Below, one piece after another: positions 23,849-32,918 of a stretch of 64,000 bases of DNA. A program made the position numbers and the translations under genes. The stretch is from Mayfieldus sp963841445 (GTDB lineage: Bacteria; Actinomycetota; Thermoleophilia; Solirubrobacterales; 70-9): positions 124,001 to 188,000 of the forward strand of contig CAWJCP010000002.1 of the NCBI GenBank assembly GCA_963841445.1, in the 5' to 3' direction. Within the stretch, counting starts at the first letter, position 1; each line of letters opens with the position of its first letter. The notes beneath the pieces were generated by a model that was not told the DNA's origin, searched no databases, and saw only the letters and a list, made by a program, of their open reading frames with translations.

Positions 23849-25639
23849 GCGACGCGCTGCCGTTCCTTGCCACGAACGAGTACCGCGACACCTGGTGCGG
23901 CGGGGTGCTCGACGACCGCGTCGGGCAGCGGGTTCGAGTCGCCGGCTGGGTGCACCGGCGTCGCGACCACGGCGGGCTCACCTTCATTGACCTGCGCGAC
24001 CGCACTGGGCTGGTGCAGCTGGTCTTCAACCCGGCGGCGGGCGGCGCCCACGAGCTGGCCCACGGGCTGCGGGCCGAGGACGTCGTCTCGGCGGCCGGAG
24101 GGGTCGTGCGGCGCTCCGAGGAGACCGTGAACCGCGAGCTTTCCACCGGTGAGTTCGAGATTCAGGTCGAAGACGCCGCCGTGCTCGCCGACTCCGAGAC
24201 GCCTCCGTTCGGAGTCGAGTCCTACGGCGGCGAGGTCGGCGAGGAGACGCGGCTTCGCTACCGCTACCTCGACCTGCGCCGCGAGCCGATGCGCGACGCG
24301 ATCGCCCTGCGCCACGCGGTCGTCTCCGAGATGCGGACCTTCCTCAACCGCGAGGGCTTCTATGAGATCGAGACGCCGGTGCTGACCCGCTCGACCCCGG
24401 AGGGGGCGCGCGACTTCCTGGTCCCGAGCCGGCTGCAGCAGGGCTCCTTCTATGCGCTGCCGCAATCGCCGCAGCTTTTCAAGCAGCTGCTGATGGTCGC
24501 CGGCTTCGAGCGCTACTACCAGATCGCCCGCTGCTTCCGCGACGAGGACCAGCGCGCCGACCGCCAGCTCGACTTCACCCAGCTCGACATCGAGATGTCG
24601 TTCGTGACGGTCGAGGACGTCCTCGACCTCAACGAGCGCCTGATCGCCGCGCTGCTGGGAGAACGGGGGATCGAGGTCGAGCTGCCGCTGCCGCGGCTCG
24701 GCTACGACGAGGCGATCGCGCGCTTCGGAAGCGACCGGCCCGACCTGCGCTTTGGGCTCGAGATCGCCGACCTCACCGACGCTCTGCGGAGGACCGAGTT
24801 CAAAGCCTTTCGGGGCGTGATCGAGGACGGCGGAACGGTGCGGGGCCTCAACGCCGGCCCGCGCGAGCTTTCGCGCGCCGAGCTCGACGGATTGATCGAC
24901 GAGGCCAAGGATCTCGGGGCGAAGGGCTTGGTCTGGGCCTATCGCGAAGGCGAGGGGTGGCGTTCCCCGGTCGCCAAGTTCCTCTCCGATCAAGAGATCG
25001 CGCACCTCGACGAGCGCCTTGACGCTTCCGAGGGCGACTTGCTGCTGGTCGTCGCCGACAAGCCGCGGGTGGCCGCGGCGACGCTCGGCGGCCTGCGCAC
25101 GCGCCTCGCCGCCCGCTGGGAGATGATCCCGGCCGACCGCAACGAGCTCGCCTGGATTGTCGACTGGCCGCTGCTCGAGCTCGACGAGCAGGAGGGTCGC
25201 TGGGACCCTCTGCATCACCCGTTCACCTCGCCGGCCGGCGACTTCGATCCCGCCAGATCCCGGGGAGGCGCGGGCGCTTGCCTACGACATGGTCTGGAAC
25301 GGAGTCGAGCTCGGCGGCGGGTCGATCCGAATCAACCGTCCCGACGTCCAGCGCAAGGTCTTCGAGGCGCTCGGGATCGGCGAGCGGGAAGCCGAGGAGC
25401 GCTTTGGCTTCCTGCTCGAGGCGCTGCGCTTCGGCGCCCCTCCGCACGGCGGGATCGCCTATGGCATCGACCGCATCGTCGCGCAGCTTCACGGCTCGGA
25501 GTCGATCCGCGACGTGATCGCGTTTCCGAAGACCGCTTCCGGGTCCGATCCGTTGACCGGCGCCCCGGCGCCGGTCGAGGAGCGCCAGCTGCGCGAGCTC
25601 GGGCTGGCGCTTCGGGGTCAGCCGCGTGCGGGCTCCTGA
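23845..25639 (+). CDS. aspS: Aspartyl-tRNA synthetase, split by a one-base frame break near 25250-25256
   Basis: The first frame (from 23845) encodes the anticodon-binding OB domain (VRVAGWVHRRRDHGGLTFIDLRDR), class II motifs (FLNREGFYEIETPVL, RCFRDEDQRADRQLDFTQLD), the bacterial GAD insertion, and HHPFTSPAGDFDPA. The second frame continues with DPGEARALAYDMVWNGVELGGGSIRIN and motif 3 (GIAYGIDRIVAQLHGS), ending at 25639. Removing one base between GCC and GAT (25252-25256) gives a full enzyme of about 597 aa. Because AspRS is essential, an indel error in the assembly is the simplest explanation. The enzyme may be discriminating or non-discriminating (Asp/Asn); I cannot tell. Confidence 0.92.
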
Positions 25640-25657
25640 GCCCGGGGACGGCAGTGC

Positions 25658-25663
25658 TAGTTT
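25658..25663 (+). promoter_or_regulatory. -10 box (TAGTTT) ahead of candidate ncRNA
   Basis: TAGTTT ends 5 nt before the base where the 15-bp terminal stem of the candidate RNA begins, so transcription would start at or very near the stem's 5' end. Confidence 0.4.
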
Positions 25664-25668
25664 CTGGC

Positions 25669-25820
25669 TGGGGCTCGAGCCCGTACGCGAGCGCCTCGTG
25701 TTTTGACCCAACACAAGCGGCTAGGGAGTCGCATTCCCGGCGTCCCGTGGGGCGTTGGGTAGACACCCACCTTCCATGAAGGGATCAAGCCGGAGGTAGC
25801 AACGGCGGGCTGGGGCCCCA
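25669..25820 (+). ncRNA. Candidate structured non-coding RNA, family unassigned
   Basis: The 191-bp gap between aspS and the convergent gene holds no ORF but is dense in complementarity. The ends pair as a 15-position stem (TGGGGC/GCCCCA and AGCCCG/CGGGCT around a 3x3 internal loop). Inside lie small hairpins: GTGTT/AACAC, GGGA/TCCC, TGGGT/ACCCA, CCTTC/GAAGG and CCG/CGG. An alternative pairing, GTGGGGC (25747-25753) with GCCCCAC (25815-25821), would compete with the terminal stem. A -10 box sits at the right distance upstream. Size and terminal stem recall 6S RNA, but the hairpins do not clearly form the 6S central bubble. Confidence 0.45.
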
Positions 25821-25830
25821 CTTCTATGCC

Positions 25831-26347
25831 TTAGGTCTGTCCGACCTGCTCGAGCGCGCCTTCGACCCAACCGCGGACGGTCGCGTGGTGGATCTGCCAG
25901 CCGTCCCAGACCGAGCGCGCCCAGGCCTCGATGGCCTCGCAGTGGCGCATCTCGCCGCGCATCGTCAGGACGTCGTGAATGTTCAGCGCTGCGTTGGAGT
26001 TCGGCGGGTTGAGCCAGACGAAGCCGGGGTCCGCCGCCGCGACGCGATTCTTCAGCGCCGTCGCCGCCGGCCCGTCGAGGCCCCGCTCGAGGACCAGGTA
26101 GAGGCCCGACGAGATGGGCGCCGAGTGCCTGGATCGAGCGCGGGTCGCGCTTTCCCGGGTGCTGGGCGGCGTAGGCGTCGACGGTGAGCCGATGGCACTC
26201 CGGGTAGCCCAGCTCGGCGTACTCGTGGGCGAGAAGCTCGCCGTAGAGCGCCCAGCAGGCGGCGCTGGAGCCGATGTAGGGATGGGTCGGGCCATCGTGC
26301 TCGGATAGCACGACTCCACACCCCGCACAGGGCGCGCTCCCACTCAT
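25831..26347 (-). CDS. DUF5946-like Cys-rich protein, split by a frame break near 26103-26107
   Basis: The N-terminal frame starts at the ATG at 26347: SAPCAGCGVVLSEHDGPTHPYIGSSAACWALYGELLAHEY, with CxxC and His residues, and DAYAAQHPGKRDPRSIQALGAHLV. The sequence then continues in the next frame as GLYLVLERGLDG..., FVWLNPPNSNAALNIHDV and ARSVWDGWQIHHATVRGWVE, to the TAA at 25831. Removing one base from the GGGCC run (26103-26107) restores a ~171-aa protein. Conserved Cys/His/Asp suggest a metal-binding fold. The function is unknown. It shares a symmetric promoter with the mnmA fusion. Confidence 0.7.
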
Positions 26348-26352
26348 GCGCC

Positions 26353-26359
26353 TACAGTA
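26353..26359. promoter_or_regulatory. Symmetric shared -10 box (TACAGTA) for two divergent leaderless genes
   Basis: TACAGT on the plus strand (26353-26358) ends 6 nt before the GTG of the mnmA fusion. On the minus strand the overlapping TACTGT (26359-26354) ends 6 nt before the ATG at 26347. The two start codons are only 17 bp apart, so one symmetric -10 element appears to drive both leaderless transcripts. Confidence 0.6.
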
Positions 26360-26364
26360 GACCG

Positions 26365-27804
26365 GTGGGCAGGCCGATGTCGCACCTGCGCTGGAGCCAA
26401 CCGTCACATCGGGGCCCCGCTCCTGACGGTGCGTTCAGCGGCGCCGCGGGGGGCTCGGCTTGCGGCGACCTGGCGCGCGTCTCGCTGGCGATCGAGGGCG
26501 AACGCATCGGCGCCGCCAGCTTCGACGCGGAGGGCTGCGCGGCGACGATCGCCGCCTGCGCCGCCGCGGCCGAGCTCTGCGAAGGGCGCACGCCGCTGGA
26601 GGCGGCCCGGGTCGGCGCGCGCGACCTCGACGAGGCGCTGGGAGGGCTGAGCCCGGCGATGCGGCACGCCGCCGGCCTCGCGGCCGACGCGCTTCACCGC
26701 GCCCTCGCCGCCGCGGCCGCTTCGGGGCAGCGGCTCGCCGAGTCGCGCAGCGATCGGGTCCTGGTCGCGATGAGCGGCGGCGTCGACAGCGCCACCGCGG
26801 CACTGCTCGAGCGCGAGGCGGGCCGCGAGGTTGTCGCGGTGACGCTGAAGCTGTGGGCGGACCGCCGCACCGACGGGGAGCGCAGCTGCTGCTCGCCGGA
26901 GGCGGTCGTCTCGGCCCGCGAGCTCGCCCATTCGCTCGATCTGCCGCACTTCACGCTCGACCTCGAGCAGCGCTTCCGCTCCGCGGTGGTCGACCGCTTC
27001 GTCGCCGGCTACGCCGCCGGGCAGACGCCGAACCCGTGCGTGCTCTGCAACGGCGAGCTGCGCATCGAGGCGATGGTCGAGATGGCCGAGCGGCTCGGTG
27101 CGACCCATCTCGCCACCGGGCACTACGCGCGCATCGCCGACGACGGCGAGGGCGCGCTGCTCGCGGCCGCCGCGGATCCGGCCAAGGACCAGAGCTACAT
27201 GCTCGGCGCCCTGCCGCCGCGGCTGCTCGACCGGCTGCGCTTCCCGCTCGCCGAGCTGCGCAAGCCGCAGGTGCGCGAGATCGCGGCCCGCAACGGCCTT
27301 CCGGTGGCGCGTCGCGCCGAGAGCCAGGACCTCTGCTTCCTGGCCGGGCAGGGAAAGCGCGCCTTCCTGCGCCGCCACGGGGACATCGCCGACCGCGAGG
27401 GCGAGCTCGTCGACCTGAGCGGACGCAGCGTCGGCCGCCACCGCGGCCACCACCACTTCACGGTCGGCCAGCGGCGAGGAATCGGGGTCTCGGGCCCGCG
27501 GCCGCTCTACGTGCTCGGCACAGACGCAGCTACGAACACGGTCACGGTCGGCGGCGAGGAGGAGCTGCGGACGCGCAGCGTGTCGGTGCGCGACGCGATC
27601 CTGCACCGGCCGGGGAGTCGGGTCGACAGGGTGCGGCTTCGCTACCGGTCCCGGGCGGTCCCCTGCGAGCCGCCGGAGGTCGAAGCGGGCCGCCATCGAC
27701 GCCTCGAGCTTTGCCTCCGCGAGCCGGTGGCCGGCGCGGCGCCCGGCCAGCTCGCCGCGCTGCTCTGCGGCGAGACGATCGTCGGTCACGGCACTATCGC
27801 CTGA
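26365..27804 (+). CDS. mnmA: IscU/NifU-like scaffold domain fused to tRNA 2-thiouridylase MnmA
   Basis: A 479-aa protein. Residues ~15-120 align by eye with NifU/IscU scaffolds: SACGDLARVSLAIEGERI (CGD motif), SFDAEGCAATIAA (second Cys), and DEALGGLSPAMRHAAGLAADAL, where the usual third Cys (HC) is Ala. Residues ~128-479 are MnmA: PP-loop VAMSGGVDSATAAL, TPNPCVLCNGEL (CxxC), GHYARI, DQSYML, SQDLCFLAG (second catalytic Cys) and a C-terminal beta-barrel. MnmA makes s2U34 in tRNA-Glu/Gln/Lys. The fusion suggests that an Fe-S or sulphur carrier is delivered in cis. It is leaderless, with a GTG start. Confidence 0.88.
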   Translation: MGRPMSHLRWSQPSHRGPAPDGAFSGAAGGSACGDLARVSLAIEGERIGAASFDAEGCAATIAACAAAAELCEGRTPLEAARVGARDLDEALGGLSPAMRHAAGLAADALHRALAAAAASGQRLAESRSDRVLVAMSGGVDSATAALLEREAGREVVAVTLKLWADRRTDGERSCCSPEAVVSARELAHSLDLPHFTLDLEQRFRSAVVDRFVAGYAAGQTPNPCVLCNGELRIEAMVEMAERLGATHLATGHYARIADDGEGALLAAAADPAKDQSYMLGALPPRLLDRLRFPLAELRKPQVREIAARNGLPVARRAESQDLCFLAGQGKRAFLRRHGDIADREGELVDLSGRSVGRHRGHHHFTVGQRRGIGVSGPRPLYVLGTDAATNTVTVGGEEELRTRSVSVRDAILHRPGSRVDRVRLRYRSRAVPCEPPEVEAGRHRRLELCLREPVAGAAPGQLAALLCGETIVGHGTIA

Positions 27805-27817
27805 CCTGGGAGCGACA

Positions 27818-27858
27818 TGGGTCAGGTTCCTCCCGGATAGCGAGAGGAGATCAACCCA
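27818..27858. terminator. Stem-loop between convergent mnmA and peroxiredoxin genes
   Basis: TGGGT/ACCCA closes an internal loop, followed by TCCTC/GAGGA and an 11-nt loop. A competing CCTGACC/GGTCAGG pairing (27800-27806 with 27820-27826) overlaps it. It lies between two converging stops, so a bidirectional terminator is likely. Confidence 0.4.
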
Positions 27859-27910
27859 TCGCGCGGCTCGCGGGGGCGCCGGGCTGGCGGCGCGGCCCGG
27901 ATGCCGCGGG

Positions 27911-28462
27911 TCACTCAAGCAGGCGCAGCACCTCCGCCGCGTCGCTGCCGGGCGGAAAGACCGGGTAGATCACGTCGCTGATCTCGCCGCCGCGGACGAT
28001 CAGGGTGATGCGCTTGTAAAGGCGCGATCCCGCGGCCTCGAAGGTCGGCAGGCCCGGGTCGTTGCCGAGACGAAGCTCTGAGTCGTTGAGCAGCGGGTAG
28101 GGAATCCGCTCGCGCTCGGCGAACTCGCGCTGCTCGTCCAGGGGCTGGCTGCTGCAGCCGTGCACCGTCGCGCCGCGGCCGCGCAGCTCCTCGTGGAGGT
28201 CGCGAAAGGCGCAGTTCTGCGGCGTGCAGCCGCGGGCGCCGGGGATCTCGTCCCAACCCTCGGGTAGCGGCTGGCCGGGGGCGCCGGTGCGCGGGTAGAC
28301 GTAAAGGACGAGGGTTCCGGCCGCGGCGACGCCGAGGTCAACTTCCTCGCCCAAGGTGGAGCGGAGGAGCAGCGGCGGCAGCGGCGCGCCAGGCAGATGG
28401 TCCGCCGCTCCGTCGTCCTCGGGCACCGGCAGGCTGGGCGGGAGGTCGCGGTAGCTCTCCAT
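27911..28462 (-). CDS. Peroxiredoxin-family protein (AhpC/TSA fold, BCP-like)
   Basis: A 183-aa thioredoxin-fold protein. GTLVLYVYPRTGAPGQPLPE replaces the usual YP-x-x-x-T-P-x-C: the peroxidatic site is displaced into the insertion GWDEIPGARGCTPQNCAFRD, where TPQNC supplies the Cys. A second Cys occurs in VHGCSSQPLDEQREFAE. ATG start at 28462. It is divergent from alaS with only 18 bp between start codons. Probably a thiol peroxidase; the insertion before the catalytic Cys is typical of a subgroup of BCP-like enzymes. Confidence 0.8.
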   Translation of the reverse strand: MESYRDLPPSLPVPEDDGAADHLPGAPLPPLLLRSTLGEEVDLGVAAAGTLVLYVYPRTGAPGQPLPEGWDEIPGARGCTPQNCAFRDLHEELRGRGATVHGCSSQPLDEQREFAERERIPYPLLNDSELRLGNDPGLPTFEAAGSRLYKRITLIVRGGEISDVIYPVFPPGSDAAEVLRLLE

Positions 28463-28467
28463 CCCCT

Positions 28468-28473
28468 TACATT
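28468..28473 (+). promoter_or_regulatory. Leaderless -10 box (TACATT) for alaS
   Basis: TACATT ends 7 nt before the GTG at 28481. It lies inside the 18-bp gap to the divergent peroxiredoxin start. Confidence 0.45.
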
Positions 28474-28480
28474 CTCACCT

Positions 28481-31102
28481 GTGAAGGCCGACCAGATCCG
28501 CAAGACCTACCTGTCCTACTTCGAGCAGCGCGACCACAAGGTCGTCCCCTCGGCGTCGCTGGTGCCGTCGGTCCATGACCCATCGGTGCTGCTGACGACG
28601 GCGGGGATGCAGCCGTTTCGGCCCTACTTCCTCGGCCGCGAGCAGCCGCCCGCCCCGCGGGTCACCGATGTGCAGAAGTGCTTCCGCACCACCGACATCG
28701 AGGAGGTCGGCAACACCGCCCGGCATTTGACCTTCTTCGAGATGCTCGGCAACTGGAGCTTCGGCGACTACTTCAAGGAGCAATCCATCGCGATGGGCTG
28801 GGAGCTCTCCACGCAGGGCTTCGGCCTCGACCCCGACGCGATCTGGGCGACGGTCTTCGGGGGCGACGAGGAGCTGGGCCTTGGGCCCGACAGCGAGGCG
28901 ATCGAGATCTGGAGGTCGATCGGCCTACCCGAGGAGCGGATCGTGCAGCTACCGCGCTCGGAGAACTTCTGGCAGGGCGGCCCGACGGGGCCCTGCGGCC
29001 CCTGCTCGGAGCTCTACCTGGATCGCGGCGAGCGGTACGGCTCCGCCGCGGAGCGCCCCGGTGACGACACCGACCGCTACCTCGAGTTCTGGAACCACGT
29101 CTTCATCATCTTCGACCTCGGCGCCGACGGGTCGCTCTCGGAGCTGCCGATGCGTAGCATCGACACCGGCCTCGGGGTCGAGCGAATGGCGATGCTGCTG
29201 CAGGGGGTCGACTCGGTCTACGAGACCGACGTCCTGCGCCCGCTCGTCGACCTCGCCGAGGAGATGTCGGGCCGGCGCTATGACGAGGACGATGCGACGA
29301 CCCGTGCGATGCGGATCGTCGCCGACCACTCGCGCGGGATGACCTTCCTGCTCGCCGAGGGCGTCGTCCCCTCCAACGAGGACCGCGGCTACATCCTGCG
29401 CCGGGTCATGCGGCGGGCGATCCAGCAGGGGCGGGTGCTCGGCCTCGAGTCGCCCTGGCTGCACCGCTTCGCGGAGCGGACGATCGAGATCCTCGGCGAC
29501 GTCTACTCGGAGCTGGTCGACGGGCGGAGCACGATCGAGCAATGGGTCCGCGACGAGGAGGAGAGCTTCGGCCGCACGCTGGAGCGGGGCACCGAGCTGC
29601 TCGAGCGGCTGGTCGCCGAGGCTGAGGAGTCGGGCACCTCCTGGATCGACGCCGCCGAGGCCTTCAAGCTGCACGACACCTACGGCTTCCCCTATGACTT
29701 GACCAAGGAGCTGCTGGCCGAGAAGGGGCTGGCCGTCGACGACCAGGGCTTCGAGGAGCTGATGGAGCAGCAGCGCACCCGGGCCCGGATGGGGGTCGCC
29801 GACGCGCACGGCTCCGAAGACCGCCACGGCAAGGTGCTGAGCTTCGCCTCCTCGGCGCCGGCGACGCGCTTCGTCGGCTACGAGCGGCTGCGTGCAACGA
29901 CGGGGGTGAGCGCCGCGAGCAGCGAGAACGGCCGCGGCCTCGTGAAGCTCGAGGAGAGCCCGTTCTACGCCGAGGGCGGAGGCCAGGTCGCCGACAGCGG
30001 GCGGCTGGTCTGGGAGGGCGGCGAGGCCGGGGTCGCCGACGTCTACCGGATCGGCGAGGACCAGGCGCTTGAGGTGCGCGACGGCGAGCTTCCCCAGCCG
30101 GGCCAGCGGGTCGAGGCGGTCGTCGACCCGGATCTGCGCCACGCGACGATGCGCAACCACACCGCGACCCACCTGCTGCACGCAGCGCTGCGGCAGCGGC
30201 TCGGTGCCCACGTCCGCCAGGCCGGCTCGGCCGTGCGGCCCGACAAGCTGCGCTTCGACTTCACACATGGCCATGCCCTCACGGCGGAGGAGCTGCGCGC
30301 CATCGAGGACCTCGTCAACGAATGGGTGAAGGCGAGCCGGCCGGTGCGCTGGATGACCATGGACCGCGCCGAGGCCGAGCGGCTCGGGGCGATGGCGCTG
30401 TTCGGCGAGAAGTACGGCGAATGGGTGCGGGTGGTAGAGGTCGAGGACGTCTCGCGCGAGCTCTGCGGCGGCACCCACGTCGCCAACACCGGCGAGGTCG
30501 GCATCTTCGCGATCCTCAGCGAGGGCTCCAGCGCCGCCAACGTCAGGCGCGTCGAGGCGATCACCGGCCCCGCGGCGATCGACTGGTTCCGCGAGCGGGT
30601 CGCGGAGCTGCGCCAGACCGCTGAGGTCTTGGGCTCCCCGCAGGACCCGGTCGGCGGGGCCCGCCGCGCCTCCGAGCGCCTCGAGCAGCTCGAGGGGGGC
30701 GTCCGCGAGGCCGAAAAGGGACAGCTCGCGGATCTGGCCAAGGAGCTGATCGATTCCGGAGAGGAGGTCTCCGGGATCCGGGTCGTGGCCGCGGAGACGC
30801 CGGTCGCCGACCAGAAGCAGCTGCTCGCCCTCGCCGATCGGGTGCGTCAATCGCTCGGCGACGCCGCGGTCGTCCTCGGCGGGGCCGGCGACGGCCGGGT
30901 TGCGCTGGTCGCCTGCTTCGGGCCGCAAGCGCTACGGCGCGGGCTCAGCGCCGCGGAGGTCGTGCGCTCCGCTGCCGAGATCGTCGGCGGGGGCGGGGGC
31001 GGCCGCGACGATGTGGCGCAGGCCGGCGGGCGGCAGCCGGAGCGCCTCGGCGATGCCGTGGCGGCCGCGAACCAGGCGATCAAGAGCCGCCTCGCGGGCT
31101 GA
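28481..31102 (+). CDS. alaS: Alanyl-tRNA synthetase
   Basis: An 873-aa protein from the GTG at 28481 (VKADQIRKTYLSYFEQRDHKVV); longer in-frame starts would run into the divergent gene. The class II core has FFEMLGNWSFGDYFKEQ, EFWNHVF and GLGVERMAMLLQG. The editing domain carries HTATHLLHAALR and CGGTHVANTGEVG, the zinc-binding His/Cys set that clears Ser- and Gly-tRNA-Ala. The C-Ala domain closes with GGGGGGRDDVAQAGG. Complete and uninterrupted. It heads the alaS-ruvX-mltG-aroE run. Confidence 0.96.
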   Translation: MKADQIRKTYLSYFEQRDHKVVPSASLVPSVHDPSVLLTTAGMQPFRPYFLGREQPPAPRVTDVQKCFRTTDIEEVGNTARHLTFFEMLGNWSFGDYFKEQSIAMGWELSTQGFGLDPDAIWATVFGGDEELGLGPDSEAIEIWRSIGLPEERIVQLPRSENFWQGGPTGPCGPCSELYLDRGERYGSAAERPGDDTDRYLEFWNHVFIIFDLGADGSLSELPMRSIDTGLGVERMAMLLQGVDSVYETDVLRPLVDLAEEMSGRRYDEDDATTRAMRIVADHSRGMTFLLAEGVVPSNEDRGYILRRVMRRAIQQGRVLGLESPWLHRFAERTIEILGDVYSELVDGRSTIEQWVRDEEESFGRTLERGTELLERLVAEAEESGTSWIDAAEAFKLHDTYGFPYDLTKELLAEKGLAVDDQGFEELMEQQRTRARMGVADAHGSEDRHGKVLSFASSAPATRFVGYERLRATTGVSAASSENGRGLVKLEESPFYAEGGGQVADSGRLVWEGGEAGVADVYRIGEDQALEVRDGELPQPGQRVEAVVDPDLRHATMRNHTATHLLHAALRQRLGAHVRQAGSAVRPDKLRFDFTHGHALTAEELRAIEDLVNEWVKASRPVRWMTMDRAEAERLGAMALFGEKYGEWVRVVEVEDVSRELCGGTHVANTGEVGIFAILSEGSSAANVRRVEAITGPAAIDWFRERVAELRQTAEVLGSPQDPVGGARRASERLEQLEGGVREAEKGQLADLAKELIDSGEEVSGIRVVAAETPVADQKQLLALADRVRQSLGDAAVVLGGAGDGRVALVACFGPQALRRGLSAAEVVRSAAEIVGGGGGGRDDVAQAGGRQPERLGDAVAAANQAIKSRLAG

Positions 31103-31108
31103 CAGCGG

Positions 31109-31501
31109 ATGCGCATCCTCGCGATCGACTATGGGAGCGCCCGGATCGGCTGCGCGATCTCGGACCCGAGCGGGTCGCTCGCGCGGCCGCTCACGGTGAT
31201 CGAGCCGGCCGATCCCGCGGCCGTGGCGGAGCTGGTCGCCGAGAACGAGGCCGACCGGGTCGTGATCGGCATGCCGGTGCGCCTCGACGGGCGCGAGGGC
31301 GAGCAGGCGGAGGAGACGCGGCGCTTCGGCGAGCGGCTCGGCGAGCTGCTCGACGTCCCGGTCGAGCCCTACGACGAGCGGCTGACGACGCGGATGGCGC
31401 AGGCCAGCCGCCGCGGCGGGGCGCGGTCCGAGGAGGACGCGCTCGCCGCCGCCCATCTGCTCGAGAGCTATCTCGCCAGCCGCCAGGCCCAATCGGAATG
31501 A
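31109..31501 (+). CDS. ruvX: Holliday junction resolvase-like nuclease RuvX (YqgF)
   Basis: A 130-aa RNase H-fold protein starting MRILAIDYGSARIGCAISDP, which includes the first catalytic Asp. GMPVRLDGREGEQAEETR and VEPYDERLTT carry the later acidic residues. Family members process the 5' end of pre-16S rRNA or act as YqgF resolvases. It starts 6 bp after alaS and is followed by mltG, the conserved alaS-ruvX-mltG order of Gram-positives. Confidence 0.93.
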   Translation: MRILAIDYGSARIGCAISDPSGSLARPLTVIEPADPAAVAELVAENEADRVVIGMPVRLDGREGEQAEETRRFGERLGELLDVPVEPYDERLTTRMAQASRRGGARSEEDALAAAHLLESYLASRQAQSE

Positions 31502-31559
31502 GCGCCGTGGAGCGCCTTTTGCATCCAAACGGTCACCAAGCTGATCCGCGAGGTGTCGG

Positions 31560-32886
31560 GTGACAAGCGACGGCTGGACGGACGACCCACTGCTGGACCC
31601 CGACGACCCGGATGCCGCCGCGCGCGAGCAGCGGCGCCGCGAGCGCGAGGCGCGGCGGCGCGAGCAGCCAGCGGAGCGGGTCCCGCCTCGAAAGCAGCGA
31701 CTACCGAGCAGCCCGGGGAGCACCCCGCTGGCCGGCCGCGTCGCTGCGATGCGCACCCGACTCTCGAACGCGCGCGAAAGCCGCCAAGCCCGCCCGCCGA
31801 AGCCACCGCGCCCGCCCAGGGAGGGAATCGGGCTCGGCTGGCTCTCCTCTCACTGGGGCGCGATCGCCGCGGTCGTGGTCGCGCTGATCGTCGTCTGGTT
31901 CCTGGTCGCCCTCTTTCAGCCCTTCCACGGCTCGGCGGGAAAGACGGTGACGGTGACGATCCCGAAGGGGGCGAGCGCGGGCGACGTCGGCGACCTGCTC
32001 GACGACGCCGGGGTCGTCTCCAGCAGCAGCCTCTTCCAACTCCGCGTCAGCCTGGCCGGCAAGCGCTCCGACCTGCTGCCGGGCACCTACACCCTGCATC
32101 GAAACGAGACCTACGGCGACGCGATCGACGATCTCACGACTCCCGCCCAGGAGCGGACCACGGCGACGGTCACGATCCCCGAGGGGCTGAGCCGGGCGCA
32201 GATCGCGCCACTGGTCAAGCAGGCGGGGCTGACCGGCCGCTACCTGAAGGCAAGCGTCCACTCGAAGTACCTGAAGCCGAACCGCTATGGCGCCCAGGGG
32301 CGGGCCCGCAACCTCGAGGGCTTCCTGTTCCCCGACACCTACGAGCTGAAGGCCAAGGCGCCAGCGTCAAATCTGGTCCAGCTTCAGGTCGAGGACTTCG
32401 CACGGCGGATCAAGGGCGTCGAGATGCGCTACGCGAAGTCGAAGAACCTGACCACCTACGACGTGCTGATCATCGCGTCGATGATCGAGCGCGAGGTCCA
32501 GGTCCCGCGCGAGCGCCGCCTCGTCGCGGCGGTGATCTACAACCGTCTCCACGACCGGATGCCGCTCGGCATCGACGCGACCACCCGCTTCGCGGTCGGC
32601 AACTACACCAAGCCGCTGACGCAGCTCGCAGCTGAACAGCCCCTCGCCCTACAACACCCGGCTGCGCACCGGGCTGCCGCCAGGGCCGATCGGCAACCCC
32701 GGCCTGGCGGCGATTCAAGCGGCGGCGCGGCCGGCCAAGGTCGGCTACCTCTTCTACGTCGTCAAGCCCGGGACGTGCGGCGAGCACAGCTTCTCCTCCA
32801 GCGAGGCACAGTTCGCGAAGGACCAGGCCGCCTACCAGAAGGCGCTGAAGGCGAAGGGCGGCTCGCCGACGAGTTGCCCGGGCTGA
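31560..32886 (+). CDS. mltG: Endolytic transglycosylase MltG, split by a frame break near 32619-32623
   Basis: GTG start with GAGGT upstream. The N-terminal ~90 residues are cytoplasmic, charged and Arg-rich. One transmembrane helix follows (AAVVVALIVVWFLVALF), then the extracytoplasmic YceG domain with ASMIEREVQVPRERRLVAAVIYNRL (catalytic Glu in IERE). After NYTKPLT the frame must slip by one base to continue SSQLNSPSPYNTRL...GPIGNPGLAAIQAA and VVKPGTCGEHSFSSSEAQF, ending at the TGA at 32884-32886. Without the slip the ORF would run into aroE. MltG terminates nascent peptidoglycan strands at the membrane. Confidence 0.9.
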
Positions 32887-32918
32887 TGGGCACCGGGTTG
32901 GATCAGGGGGCCAGCCTG

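Noticed and set aside
25744..25821. Bacterial SRP (4.5S) RNA
   Set aside because: A short stretch resembles the SRP tip (CC-GGA-GG followed by AGCAA), but the loop is one base short and the arms are strongly asymmetric with extra hairpins on the 5' side, unlike the simple elongated SRP hairpin.
27800..27862. Riboswitch downstream of mnmA
   Set aside because: The stem-loop lies between two converging stops and matches no riboswitch core I know; a bidirectional terminator is simpler.
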